A stretch of DNA of 64,000 nt. Source: CABMGU01 sp964617195 (GTDB taxonomy: Archaea > Nanobdellota > Nanobdellia > Woesearchaeales > ARS49). Both the position numbers and the translations under genes were made by a program. The number at the start of each line of letters is the position of its first letter. Within the stretch, counting starts at the first letter, position 1. Positions 32,827 to 41,161 of the stretch are shown in pieces. The notes below the pieces were generated by a model. The model ran no database searches. It saw only the letters and a program-made list of their open reading frames with translations, and was not told the origin of the DNA. The stretch lies in NCBI GenBank assembly GCA_964617195.1, contig CAZTVK010000015.1, forward strand, positions 9,757 through 73,756. Reading direction: 5' to 3'.

Positions 32827-33864
32827 ATGGGGGCAACAATTAACGAATGCGTAGACCGCATAATCTCGCACAAAGGACCAGTTCTGCCAGGGCGCGTGAC
32901 CCTGACCGTTTTGGAATATGTTCTAGTTAATCTTGAAGTAAAAATCTGTGACGATGCTGAGCTTGCCTACTTGAAAAAATTAAGACCTTACGATTTCAAA
33001 GGCACAGACAACCTATGGAACATCGACAACGGCAAGAATTACCCACTTGCACGAGAACTTTCCCACCATGTTGCCCAGAAACTAATGGAAAAAAACCATT
33101 GGAACGTCATGCAACTTGTGCAGAACGTAACTCAAAAACAATTCAATGAAACACCAATCAACCAATGGGGCACAACTGCCAGCGGCATGGCTGAAAAAGT
33201 CTATGGCAGCCATTCAGAAGCAATCATCGACCTCACACAGAACGACAATAGATATGCAGAATGGAATGATGCCAAATGGTACGACTTCAAGAAAGTTCAC
33301 CTAACTGACGAAAGATCACGAGAGCTTACCCACATCCTTTTGCAGAAAATAATGAAAGACAACAACTGGGACTTCGTGCAATTAGTAAAGAACATGCGCG
33401 ACCCTCCTGAGAACTGCGGCTACACTGGATGGAAGCATGCGTTCCAGAAACCAATAGACCGATACGGCGCGTCGCTTGTTGGCGTAATCGACCGGCATCG
33501 TGATTGTCCGGCTGAAGTGGTTTTAGATCTTGTAATGAATGATAAACGTTACAGGGAATTCCGCGATTTGAGCAAACCCGACTTCCCAGACCAGCGCAAT
33601 ATCTGGAACCTGAAGAACGGGAAGAAAAACTACGAACTCGCCCGCAAAACAACAGAAATGCTGATGAAAAAGCTCGACGTGCAGGATTACGCATTGAAAG
33701 AGATTCTAGAATGTGTAACCGACAGAGTTTTTCGCAACACCGAAATAAACCGTTACGGAACAAAGCTAGAAGGCATGGTTAAGAGGACGTATGGGTGCAG
33801 AGTTCGCAGAGCAATCGAGGATTGGTACAATGCAGACAGGACCGCATCCATGAACTTAAGTTAG
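32827..33864 (+). CDS. Protein of three tandem homologous domains, unknown
   Basis: 345 residues. Three copies of a domain of about 90 residues are visible: about 54-148, 151-246 and 251-335. Each has a 'DF...' start, a helix ending in an 'LA/EL...' block, W/D...LV.N, a 'I..YG/WGT...G..' loop and a final 'Y..A(I/V)..L...' helix. The third copy reads NIWNLKNGKKNYELARKTT. The fold looks helical and perhaps nucleic acid binding; similar W-rich repeat domains occur in bacterial proteins of unknown role. A short N-terminal segment precedes them. Not co-transcribed with neighbours. Confidence 0.75.
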   Translation: MGATINECVDRIISHKGPVLPGRVTLTVLEYVLVNLEVKICDDAELAYLKKLRPYDFKGTDNLWNIDNGKNYPLARELSHHVAQKLMEKNHWNVMQLVQNVTQKQFNETPINQWGTTASGMAEKVYGSHSEAIIDLTQNDNRYAEWNDAKWYDFKKVHLTDERSRELTHILLQKIMKDNNWDFVQLVKNMRDPPENCGYTGWKHAFQKPIDRYGASLVGVIDRHRDCPAEVVLDLVMNDKRYREFRDLSKPDFPDQRNIWNLKNGKKNYELARKTTEMLMKKLDVQDYALKEILECVTDRVFRNTEINRYGTKLEGMVKRTYGCRVRRAIEDWYNADRTASMNLS

Positions 33865-34025
33865 AAGAATTGTTTTCCTCTGTTAATTCTTTTTTAGACG
33901 AAATTTCAAAAATGTTTCACTGAAAAGTAGGTCAAACATAGTGAAAAAATATTTCTGAGAATATATGTTAAAGAGTGATAATGTTTATATATGAATTCAA
34001 TATGTAGTAACTTGCTCCGACGATG

Positions 34026-34043
34026 ACCACAAGAGCTTGTGGT
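34026..34043 (+). promoter_or_regulatory. Inverted repeat in the nrdR leader
   Basis: ACCACAAG-AG-CTTGTGGT is an 8-bp inverted repeat with a 2-nt centre. It lies about 40 nt after a TATA box (GTTTATATAT, 33983-33992), at or just after the expected transcription start, and 46 nt before the nrdR start codon. It could bind a dimeric repressor or form a leader hairpin. It does not look like the bacterial NrdR box. Confidence 0.5.
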
Positions 34044-34089
34044 TTTTACAACTTGCGAGTGAAATTGAACTAAAAAATCAGGTGATTGT

Positions 34090-34566
34090 GTGAAGTGCCC
34101 GTTTTGCCAAAATACTGACAACAAAGTCCTTGACAGCAGATTAACAACTGATTCTGACAGCATTCGAAGAAGAAGAGAATGCGAACAATGCTCAAAAAGA
34201 TTCACAACATACGAGCGAGTAGAAATGTTTGATATTTCTGTAGTAAAACGCGACGGAAGAAGAGAGCCGTTCTCAAGAGAAAAAGTCCTGAAAGGAATCA
34301 TAAGAGCCTGCGAAAAACGACCAGTCAAAAGAGAACAAATGGACGCAGTAATCGGAATCGTAGAAGCAGCACTAAGACAATCAGACAAAGACGAAATCAA
34401 AAGCAACAAAATAGGAGAACTAGTCATGCAAGAACTAGCCAAGCTCGATGATGTCGCGTACGTACGCTTTGCAAGCGTGTACAAAAAGTTCAAAGACGCA
34501 AACCAATTCGTTGACGCGATCAAAACACTCAAGAAACAGGAACGATTAATGGAGGCAGAACCATGA
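34090..34566 (+). CDS. nrdR: NrdR-type transcriptional regulator
   Basis: ATP/dATP-sensing repressor of ribonucleotide reductase genes, normally bacterial. The N-terminal zinc ribbon has Cys3, Cys6, Cys31 and Cys34 (MKCPFC...RECEQC), followed by FTTYERVE and the ATP-cone: VVKRDGRREPFSREKVLKGI. Full length (158) is standard. It starts at GTG with AGGTGAT 5 nt upstream. The stop overlaps nrdJ by ATGA, so it is in the same operon as its expected target. A presence in archaea points to transfer from bacteria. Confidence 0.95.
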   Translation: MKCPFCQNTDNKVLDSRLTTDSDSIRRRRECEQCSKRFTTYERVEMFDISVVKRDGRREPFSREKVLKGIIRACEKRPVKREQMDAVIGIVEAALRQSDKDEIKSNKIGELVMQELAKLDDVAYVRFASVYKKFKDANQFVDAIKTLKKQERLMEAEP

Positions 34567-37121
34567 CGACAATAAAAACCACGCCAGAACTCAAACAAGA
34601 ATGGGACAAAGCACCATTCGGCGACATACCACTAACTGAAAACCAAAGAAAAGTCATCAAAGACAAATACTTACGAGACGACCCAAGCGTTGAAACCTGG
34701 CTCTGGGGCATCGCCAAAAACATCGCGCTCTCAGAACTCCTCTACCACCCAGAAATACCAAGAGACCAAGCATTCGCAGGAACAAGATACAGCCAAGAAT
34801 GGGTAGACGTAGGAAATGGAGAGACTAGCGAACTATTACTTCTACACATAGGAGCCAAAAACTACGGCGACCAAGAACAAAACCACAGAAAATTCATACA
34901 AAACCTGTACAAACTACTCGACAACAGCCCAAGAGCAAGAGAAATCTGCCTCAAAACCGCAGCACAATACTACGACATACTGGCAAACTTTGATTTTCTG
35001 CCAAACTCGCCAACGCTAATGAATGCTGGAAGAGAATTACAACAATTATCAGCATGCTACGTCCTCCCAATAGACGACAGCATAGAAGCATGGGGAGACT
35101 TAGTCAAGCAAACAATGCTCATCCACAAATCAGGAGGAGGAACGGGCTTCTCAGGCTGCAGAGTCAGACCAAAAGGAGACAGAGTCAAAAGCACAAAAGG
35201 AGTAGCATCAGGAGCACTATCCCCATTCAGCATAATTAATTACGCAACGCAAGAAGTCAAACAAGGAGGAACGAGAAGAGGAGCAAACATGGGCATCCTG
35301 CCATACTGGCACCCAGACGTCTTCGACTTCATCAAACACAAAGCAGAAGACGGCAAACTCGAAAATTTTAACGTCTCTGTCGCAGTAGACAAAAAGTTCA
35401 TGGAAGCAGTCAAAAAAGGAGAAGACTACGACTTATTGAATCCAAGAACAAAAGAACCAGTCGGCAAAGCAAACGCCAAAGAAGTCTTCAACATGATATG
35501 CGACTTTGCATGGAAAACAGGAGACCCAGGAATGATCTGGCTGGACAGAATCAACAACAGCCACTCAAACCCAACACCAAAACTAGGAGAAGTCGAAAGC
35601 ACCAACCCTTGCGGCGAACAACCATTGCTCCCATACGAGCCATGCAACCTTGGAAGCATCAACCTGAGCAAGTTCGCAGTAATGGGCAAAATAGATTACG
35701 CAAGACTAGGAGAAGTAACCAAGCTAGCCACACGATTCCTAGACAACGTCATTGACGTGAACAACTACCCGATTCCAGAAATAGAAAAAATCGCGAAAGG
35801 AAACAGAAGAATCGGCCTAGGCGTCATGGGCTGGGCAGAAATGCTCGCGCTATTAAACATTCCATACGACAGCAACGAAGCGCTCGCAAAAGCAGAAGAA
35901 CTAATGAGCTTCATCAACGCAAAAGCGCTGGAAGCAAGCGAAGAACTCGCAATAGAACGCGGAGTCTTCCCAAACTTCAAAGACAGCATCTTCGACTCAA
36001 GCGGGCCATTCTACAGAGACTGGGCAAAAGGAAGACCAAGAAACTGCGCAAGAACAACAATCGCGCCAACAGGAACAATAGCGATCTGCGCAGGACTGCA
36101 AGGAGGAGGAATCGAACCATTCTTCGGCATAGCCTATACAAGATACAACGCAAAAGCGCTAGACGCGCTTAAAGCAGGCGCGGAGCCAAACGAAGGAGAC
36201 GTCTTCCACGAAGTCAACCCGATATTCATGACCGTAGCCAAGAACAACAACTACTTCGGACTGGAACCAGAAGAACTGTGGAAAAAAATAGAAGCAAACC
36301 ACAACTCGGCCAGAGGCGTGAAAGAAATACCAGAGAGCATACAAAGATCATTCGGCTCAGCGCACGACGTGCAAGTAGAATACCACGTCCAACAACAAGC
36401 AGCATTCCAAAAATACACGGACAACGGAGTGTCAAAAACTATTAATTTGCCAAACAGCGCAACAGTCGAAGACATCAAGAAAACATACATGATGGCACAC
36501 GAACTCGGCTGCAAAGGAATCACTGTCTACCGCGACGGGTGCAAGAGCCAGCAAGTCCTCAACATCAGCAAAAAAGAAGTCAAGGAAGTTGCAAAAGAAA
36601 TGCCGAAAATGGATCCTTCCGAAGGCATCAACTCTGTATACTACCAGTTCGAAACAGGGTACGGACCAGTGCACGTGCACATCGACCACCACAACGGCCA
36701 GATTTTGAAAGTATTCACGAACATTGCGCCGATAGGAACAGAAATCGCAGGATTGACATCAGTGATGGGAATACTGATCAGCAAGTATTTGTCGCTAGGC
36801 GGAGAAATAAACACGCTCAGAAAGCACCTGAACAGCATCAAAAGCGACAAGCCATACGGATTCGGACCAAAAAGAGTAGAAAGCATCCCACACGCCGTGT
36901 CAACCGCTTTGAGCAAATTCCTAGCACAAATGGGAAACCTGCCAGGACAACAATTACTGACACCAATGGTAGCAACTGCTGAAATCAAAACACAGGCAAA
37001 ACCAGACCTGCAAGAACACAAGCCAGGACACTGCCCAAAATGCTACAGCCCAAACATTGCTTACTTAAGCGGCTGTGCTGGACCAACCTGCTACGAGTGC
37101 GGATTCAGCGAGTGCAGCTAA
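34563..37121 (+). CDS. nrdJ: Adenosylcobalamin-dependent ribonucleotide reductase (class II)
   Basis: 852 residues. It reduces ribonucleotides without oxygen, using adenosylcobalamin as radical source. Landmarks: FLPNSPTLMNAG, the first redox Cys in QLSACYVLP, GGTGFSGCRVRPKG, the catalytic NPCGEQPLLPYEPCNLGS loop, and APTGTIAICAG. A C-terminal zinc-ribbon-like tail (GHCPKCYSP...CYECGFSEC) holds redox cysteines that could regenerate the active site. Starts within nrdR (ATGA). The cobalamin adenosyltransferase gene follows. Confidence 0.97.
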   Translation: MTTIKTTPELKQEWDKAPFGDIPLTENQRKVIKDKYLRDDPSVETWLWGIAKNIALSELLYHPEIPRDQAFAGTRYSQEWVDVGNGETSELLLLHIGAKNYGDQEQNHRKFIQNLYKLLDNSPRAREICLKTAAQYYDILANFDFLPNSPTLMNAGRELQQLSACYVLPIDDSIEAWGDLVKQTMLIHKSGGGTGFSGCRVRPKGDRVKSTKGVASGALSPFSIINYATQEVKQGGTRRGANMGILPYWHPDVFDFIKHKAEDGKLENFNVSVAVDKKFMEAVKKGEDYDLLNPRTKEPVGKANAKEVFNMICDFAWKTGDPGMIWLDRINNSHSNPTPKLGEVESTNPCGEQPLLPYEPCNLGSINLSKFAVMGKIDYARLGEVTKLATRFLDNVIDVNNYPIPEIEKIAKGNRRIGLGVMGWAEMLALLNIPYDSNEALAKAEELMSFINAKALEASEELAIERGVFPNFKDSIFDSSGPFYRDWAKGRPRNCARTTIAPTGTIAICAGLQGGGIEPFFGIAYTRYNAKALDALKAGAEPNEGDVFHEVNPIFMTVAKNNNYFGLEPEELWKKIEANHNSARGVKEIPESIQRSFGSAHDVQVEYHVQQQAAFQKYTDNGVSKTINLPNSATVEDIKKTYMMAHELGCKGITVYRDGCKSQQVLNISKKEVKEVAKEMPKMDPSEGINSVYYQFETGYGPVHVHIDHHNGQILKVFTNIAPIGTEIAGLTSVMGILISKYLSLGGEINTLRKHLNSIKSDKPYGFGPKRVESIPHAVSTALSKFLAQMGNLPGQQLLTPMVATAEIKTQAKPDLQEHKPGHCPKCYSPNIAYLSGCAGPTCYECGFSECS

Positions 37122-37137
37122 TTTTTTCTTTTATTAA

Positions 37138-37197
37138 TTAGAAATCTTCGTCATCGCCGCCAACATCGTCAGCGTCATCATCACCAATATCATCCAT
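37138..37197 (-). CDS. Candidate 19-residue acidic peptide
   Basis: The open frame MDDIGDDDADDVGGDDEDF has a perfect Shine-Dalgarno GGAGGTG (37205-37211) 7 nt before its ATG and a TTTAAATA-type TATA box at about 37241-37248. Twelve of 19 residues are acidic (11 Asp, 1 Glu). It lies on the opposite strand between nrdJ and the adenosyltransferase. Too short for database-style recognition; the ribosome site is the main support. Confidence 0.45.
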   Translation of the reverse strand: MDDIGDDDADDVGGDDEDF

Positions 37198-37268
37198 ATG
37201 CAGACACCTCCATTTTTTTATCCCTAAAACCCACATAGTATTTAAATTTAGCCAACACACTCACACCC

Positions 37269-37790
37269 ATGTCAATCGTAACAAAAGGAGGAGACAAAGG
37301 ACAGACTTCTTTACTTGGCGGGCAAAGAGTTCCGAAAAATGACGCACGAATAGAAGCATACGGAGACGTAGATGAATTGAACGCGGCAATCGGCATCGCA
37401 CTGACTTACGCCAAAGACAAGAACGTGAAAAAAATCTTACACCAAGTTCTAAACGACTTGTTCAGAATCGGAGCAGAACTGGCAGCACTCGGAACTAAAT
37501 TCACTAATTTTCCGAAAATAACTGAAACGCACACAATCGCAATAGAAAAAGAAGTCTACCGCGTTGAGAACAAATTACCAAAACAAAAAACGTTCATCCT
37601 GCCAGCAGGAAACGAAAGCTCAACACATTTGCACTTGGCACGCGCAATCTGCAGAAGAGCAGAAAGAAAAGTCGTCGCACTGACCGGAGTAAACCAGGAG
37701 CTTATCAGATATCTCAACAGGCTAAGCGATTTACTCTTTATTTACGCAAGACTAGAGAATAAAAAAGACGAACCGGTGAAGTATGATTGA
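37269..37790 (+). CDS. pduO: ATP:cob(I)alamin adenosyltransferase, PduO type
   Basis: Makes adenosylcobalamin, the cofactor of the adjacent class II reductase. The N-terminal VTKGGDKGQTSLLGG holds the ATP-binding pattern TxxGDxGxT, AYGDVDELNAAIG and the C-terminal LARAICRRAERKVV and LNRLSDLLFIYAR are family blocks. Length (173) is normal. A TATA box about 25 nt before the ATG indicates a leaderless mRNA. The stop overlaps the next zinc-ribbon gene by 8 nt. Confidence 0.96.
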   Translation: MSIVTKGGDKGQTSLLGGQRVPKNDARIEAYGDVDELNAAIGIALTYAKDKNVKKILHQVLNDLFRIGAELAALGTKFTNFPKITETHTIAIEKEVYRVENKLPKQKTFILPAGNESSTHLHLARAICRRAERKVVALTGVNQELIRYLNRLSDLLFIYARLENKKDEPVKYD

Positions 37791-37938
37791 ACAAACATTT
37801 CTAGACAGAGAATTCGCAAGAAAACTTGTAACTACAGAATATGACCCGTGCAACATCTGCGGAATGCCAATGCTCGCCAATAAGTGCAAGATCACTTGCT
37901 TGAACTGCGGGTTCAAAAGAGATTGTAGTGACTCGTAG
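37783..37938 (+). CDS. 51-residue zinc-ribbon protein
   Basis: Small protein starting MIEQTFLDREFARKLVT, followed by Cys pairs CNICG (residues 23, 26) and CLNCGF (39, 42), with extra Cys at 35 and 48. This is a zinc ribbon. It overlaps the adenosyltransferase stop by 8 nt, so it is translated from the same mRNA. The ribbon resembles the C-terminal tail of NrdJ (CYECGFSEC) in its CxxCGF ending, but a functional link is only inferred. Confidence 0.8.
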   Translation: MIEQTFLDREFARKLVTTEYDPCNICGMPMLANKCKITCLNCGFKRDCSDS

Positions 37939-37984
37939 CTAAATCTTTAAATAGGTCATTGTAATTGTATTCTCGGGGGGAATG

Positions 37985-38077
37985 TCAAGAACCATCAAAA
38001 AACAATAATGAATAGTGATGGTTCTTGAGCATGCTCGGAAACTCCGCCTAAAAGATGTTTCCGAGCGGAGTTTCCGA
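37985..38077 (+). repeat. Structured element, copy 2 (leader of the GINS gene)
   Basis: Hairpin 1 is a perfect 13-bp stem: TCAAGAACCATCA (37985-37997) with TGATGGTTCTTGA (38016-38028). The linker GAGCATGCTC is itself a 10-bp palindrome. Hairpin 2 is a perfect 13-bp stem: TCGGAAACTCCGC (38035-38047) with GCGGAGTTTCCGA (38065-38077). A TATA box (TTTAAATA) near 37947 puts the whole element in the mRNA leader, and the GINS ATG begins 3 nt after hairpin 2. Confidence 0.65.
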
Positions 38078-38080
38078 CAC

Positions 38081-38734
38081 ATGGAACAAACAGCTAAAGA
38101 GGTAGTGCTCACGTATGAAACATTGTACGAGCTTCTGCGAAGAGAAAAATCACGCGAAGAGCTGCAAAAGCTAGACGAAAGATTCTTCAAAGACACGCTG
38201 AATTATTTACGCGAAAAACAGCAATCATACGATGACAATCTCACAAAAAACGACATCTTCTCGCAAAGCGAAAGAGACAAACTGCACATACAACTCGCAA
38301 ACATCAAGAAAATACTGAAAGACTTGTACGACATAAGAGAACGCAAGATAATCAACATGGCGATCAACAAGAGCAGAACAAACTCACACATAGTAGACAC
38401 GCAAAATCTTCTTCAACAAGAACAATCAATGTTTGAAAGCCTGCACTCAGTGCTATCACAGTACAGAACAGGAATACTGCACAGACTCATCGAATTAAGA
38501 GAGCCAGACATAATGCCAATCGTTTTACCATTGCCGAACGAACAGCCGCAAGAAGAGATACCGGCACCATTGCCGCACGGAATGAGGAAAATCAAGTGTT
38601 TAGAAGCAGTCGACCAATTCTTCGGAGAAGAATTAGAACAATACGGACCTTTCAAACAAGACGAAGAAGTCACGATTCCAGGCCAGCTGGCAGATATTTT
38701 GATTTCTCAAGGGAAAGCAGCCGAGACACAGTAA
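38081..38734 (+). CDS. GINS complex subunit (GINS51/GINS15)
   Basis: DNA replication factor that joins MCM and Cdc45/GAN. The 217-residue protein starts with the helical A domain (YETLYELLRREKSREELQKLDERFF...). IKKILKDLYDIRERKIINMA is the conserved core. A C-terminal B domain (CLEAVDQFFGEELEQYGPFKQDEEVTIPGQLADILISQGKA) identifies the 51 type. ATG at 38081 is chosen because the family begins there; the open frame upstream is the hairpin leader. It is the usual neighbour of L44e-S27e in archaea. Confidence 0.9.
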   Translation: MEQTAKEVVLTYETLYELLRREKSREELQKLDERFFKDTLNYLREKQQSYDDNLTKNDIFSQSERDKLHIQLANIKKILKDLYDIRERKIINMAINKSRTNSHIVDTQNLLQQEQSMFESLHSVLSQYRTGILHRLIELREPDIMPIVLPLPNEQPQEEIPAPLPHGMRKIKCLEAVDQFFGEELEQYGPFKQDEEVTIPGQLADILISQGKAAETQ

Positions 38735-38808
38735 CCGCGCCAAAGCAAAGCCTTGGAATGCACGAGCATTCCAAAACCTTTTTAAACCCCCCATATACCC
38801 AACGACGT

Positions 38809-39126
38809 ATGAAGCTTCCGAAAACAAGAAAGACGTACTGCCCGAAGTGCAAAAAGCACACAGAACACAAAGTAATAGAGGGCAAGAAAAAAGGCAGAAA
38901 CGCCACGCACCCAATGAGTTTCGGAAGCCAGAAAAGAATCAGACACCGAGGCCATCTAGGCATAGGAAACCACGGAAAATATTCACGACCTCCAATCACA
39001 AAATGGAGAATGACAGGAAGAAAAACCAGCAAAAAAGTTGATTTACGCTTCGAATGCCCAGTCTGCAAGAAAATGCACGGCATGAGCGCAGGCGGATTCA
39101 GGACAAGAAAGGTGGAGTTCAAATGA
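38809..39126 (+). CDS. rpl44e: Ribosomal protein L44e
   Basis: Large-subunit zinc protein, 105 residues. It starts MKLPKTRKTYCPKCKKHTEHKV, with the second Cys pair in FECPVCKKMH. GRKTSKKVDLRFEC is typical. TTTTTAAAC about 28 nt upstream implies a leaderless mRNA. The stop overlaps the S27e start by ATGA. Confidence 0.97.
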   Translation: MKLPKTRKTYCPKCKKHTEHKVIEGKKKGRNATHPMSFGSQKRIRHRGHLGIGNHGKYSRPPITKWRMTGRKTSKKVDLRFECPVCKKMHGMSAGGFRTRKVEFK

Positions 39127-39311
39127 GAAATCGCATGAAAGAATCAGAAAGCAAATTCATCAAAGTAAGATGCCCAAAGTGCAAAAACGAGCAAATACTC
39201 TACGGAAAAGCAAGCACTTTGATTCTCTGCCTAGTCTGCGGAAAAGAACTGGCAGAACCAGTCGGCGGCAAAAGCAGAGTAAAGGCACGAATATTAGAAG
39301 TTCTAGAATAA
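39123..39311 (+). CDS. rps27e: Ribosomal protein S27e
   Basis: Zinc-ribbon small-subunit protein, 62 residues: FIKVRCPKCKNEQILYGKAST and LCLVCGKELAEPVGGKS with the four zinc cysteines. It starts at the ATG overlapping the L44e stop. L44e-S27e is a conserved archaeal pair. Confidence 0.97.
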   Translation: MRNRMKESESKFIKVRCPKCKNEQILYGKASTLILCLVCGKELAEPVGGKSRVKARILEVLE

Positions 39312-39362
39312 TTGCGAAATATTTATAAGCCACAAATTTCTGTTTAATAGACGGGGGATTGA

Positions 39363-40484
39363 ATGGCAAAAATACAAGTAGGAATTCTAGGCGCAACAGG
39401 AGCAGCAGGACTCGAATTTGTCAAAACGCTCGCAGACCATCCAGTGTTTGAAATCACAGAACTCTACGCATCTGAAAGAAGCGCGGGAAAAACACTCGAA
39501 GAAGCATGCGCGCTGGACATCAGCAGCCTGCCGGAACAAATACGATCAAAAACCATCAGAAGAACGCATTCTGTTGAAGCAGGACTAGGACTTCTCTGCT
39601 CAGCACTGCCATCCGAAATTGCCAAAGAAGTAGAAGCAAAATGCGCAGCCCACACCCCCGTAATCAGCACAACATCAGCATACAGATACGAAGACGACGT
39701 CCCAGTCATCATCACAGAAGTAAACGCGGACCATTACAAACTCCTGCGAGAACAAAAATACCGGGGCTGGAAAGGATGGATAGCGCCAGGACCAAACTGC
39801 ACAACAGTAGGACTGGTCATGTCGCTCGCACCACTTGAGGATGCATTTGGGATAGAACGAGTCATCATGTCATCATACCAATCAGTCTCCGGCGGAGGAG
39901 TGGGCCTTATCGAACGATGGAGAACAGAAAGAAAACCAGGACTGCCAGAACCAGAACACCTAGAAGAGCCAGTAAAAGATCCAAGTCTAACACTTGACGG
40001 AAACGTCATCGGATACATTGACAAGGAAGAAGGAAAAGTAAGAAGAGAAACTCTCAAAATATTAGGAGCATACGACAGCGGAATAATTCCTGCTGGCTTT
40101 TTAATAGACTGCACCTGTGTAAGAGTTCCAGTACTCAGAGGACATTTCGAGACAGTCTTTGTTGAACTATCGAAGAATCCATCCATTGAGCAAGTCAAAG
40201 AAGTCTATGCTGAATTCAACAAGCAATGCGCACAAGAATATGGAGACTTGCACTCAAGTCCGAAAGAAACCATAGTTATACTTGACAGAGCACCACAGCC
40301 ACGCTTTGACGCGTTCGTTAACGGAGGAATGTCCGCAGTAATCGGAAGAATAGAACACACAGAAGCATTCGGCGGATTCAACACTGGCATCAAATACCAA
40401 GTCTTGTCAAACAACACAGAACGCGGCGCGGCAAAAGGAATAGTGCACGTAGCAGAATATTTGCACAAACAAGGAATACTCTAA
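39363..40484 (+). CDS. asd: Aspartate-semialdehyde dehydrogenase (archaeal type)
   Basis: Reduces aspartyl phosphate to aspartate semialdehyde, the branch point to Lys, Thr and Met. It has the N-terminal NADP loop VGILGATGAAGLEF. The active Cys is in APGPNCTTVGL. SSYQSVSGGGVG and the substrate-binding RVPVLRGHFETV are present. Length (373) is normal. No other gene of the pathway is in the window. A TATA box lies about 40 nt upstream. The end overlaps the convergent small membrane gene by 4 nt. Confidence 0.95.
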   Translation: MAKIQVGILGATGAAGLEFVKTLADHPVFEITELYASERSAGKTLEEACALDISSLPEQIRSKTIRRTHSVEAGLGLLCSALPSEIAKEVEAKCAAHTPVISTTSAYRYEDDVPVIITEVNADHYKLLREQKYRGWKGWIAPGPNCTTVGLVMSLAPLEDAFGIERVIMSSYQSVSGGGVGLIERWRTERKPGLPEPEHLEEPVKDPSLTLDGNVIGYIDKEEGKVRRETLKILGAYDSGIIPAGFLIDCTCVRVPVLRGHFETVFVELSKNPSIEQVKEVYAEFNKQCAQEYGDLHSSPKETIVILDRAPQPRFDAFVNGGMSAVIGRIEHTEAFGGFNTGIKYQVLSNNTERGAAKGIVHVAEYLHKQGIL

Positions 40485-40807
40485 AATTCTTCTTCATCGC
40501 CAAAGAAATTCTTAGGACTGTCAGGCCTGCTGACAACAAAAGAATCAGCCTTCTTGCGCATCTCATTCGCAACATACCCAACAGCCAAAGCAGCAAGACC
40601 GAAATACACTGCCCCCTTTGGAAAGTCAACAGGCTCTTGAGGCTCACGATGCTCAGGAGGCAACACGCAAGGCTCTCCTGGTTTTCGGACATACCTGACC
40701 TTAGAATCAATAGACTCGTTCATAGATCCCGCGCCCACACCTGCCAAAAGAGCAAGAGACAAAGCAGTATACTGCGTCGTGTTCTTCAAAACTGAATATA
40801 AACCCAT
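40481..40807 (-). CDS. Small protein with two hydrophobic segments, unknown
   Basis: 108 residues. Segments near residues 14-27 (YTALSLALLAGVGAG) and 66-82 (AVYFGLAALAVGYVA) could span the membrane; a Pro- and Glu-rich loop lies between them, and the C-terminus is acidic (FFGDEEEF). Not recognised. Confidence 0.65.
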   Translation of the reverse strand: MGLYSVLKNTTQYTALSLALLAGVGAGSMNESIDSKVRYVRKPGEPCVLPPEHREPQEPVDFPKGAVYFGLAALAVGYVANEMRKKADSFVVSRPDSPKNFFGDEEEF

Positions 40808-40891
40808 TCAACAAGCCCTAATACCTGACTTTTTATAGTTATTGCTACTGGAACATAAACATTTTTAAACAATAGTCGTTCATTCCCGAAT

Positions 40892-41161
40892 ATGGGGGAC
40901 TCAGTATCCGTCGTCCTGCCCAAGGGCGCGAAACTCACAAGTAGACTGGAAGTCATACTCACGCCAGAAGAATTCGGCCTCAAAACAGCAAGCAAGAAAC
41001 ACATGCCAGAAGTCAACCAAATGCTCAAAAAACTCGAATTACGAATTTACAGCAACAACCAAACATATGTAGGAACAGGAAAATATTCAAACGCGTATAC
41101 GCTCGACGGAAAAATACACGCAGTCTACCAACTAAACGGAGCAAACCACAATGCTACTTAA
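40892..41161 (+). CDS. Hypothetical protein upstream of aIF2-alpha
   Basis: 89 residues, soluble, with a beta start (SVSVVLPKGAKLTSRLEVILTPEEFGLK) and a C-terminal strand region (YSNAYTLDGKIHAVYQLNG). Not recognised. It overlaps the aIF2-alpha start by 11 nt, so it heads the aIF2-alpha-nop10-PAC2 operon. TTTTTAAAC about 30 nt upstream is its TATA box. Confidence 0.72.
   Translation: MGDSVSVVLPKGAKLTSRLEVILTPEEFGLKTASKKHMPEVNQMLKKLELRIYSNNQTYVGTGKYSNAYTLDGKIHAVYQLNGANHNAT

Noticed and set aside
38015..38080. Upstream extension of the GINS frame
   Set aside because: It reads through the two perfect hairpins and is not part of the family; ATG 38081 starts the conserved region.
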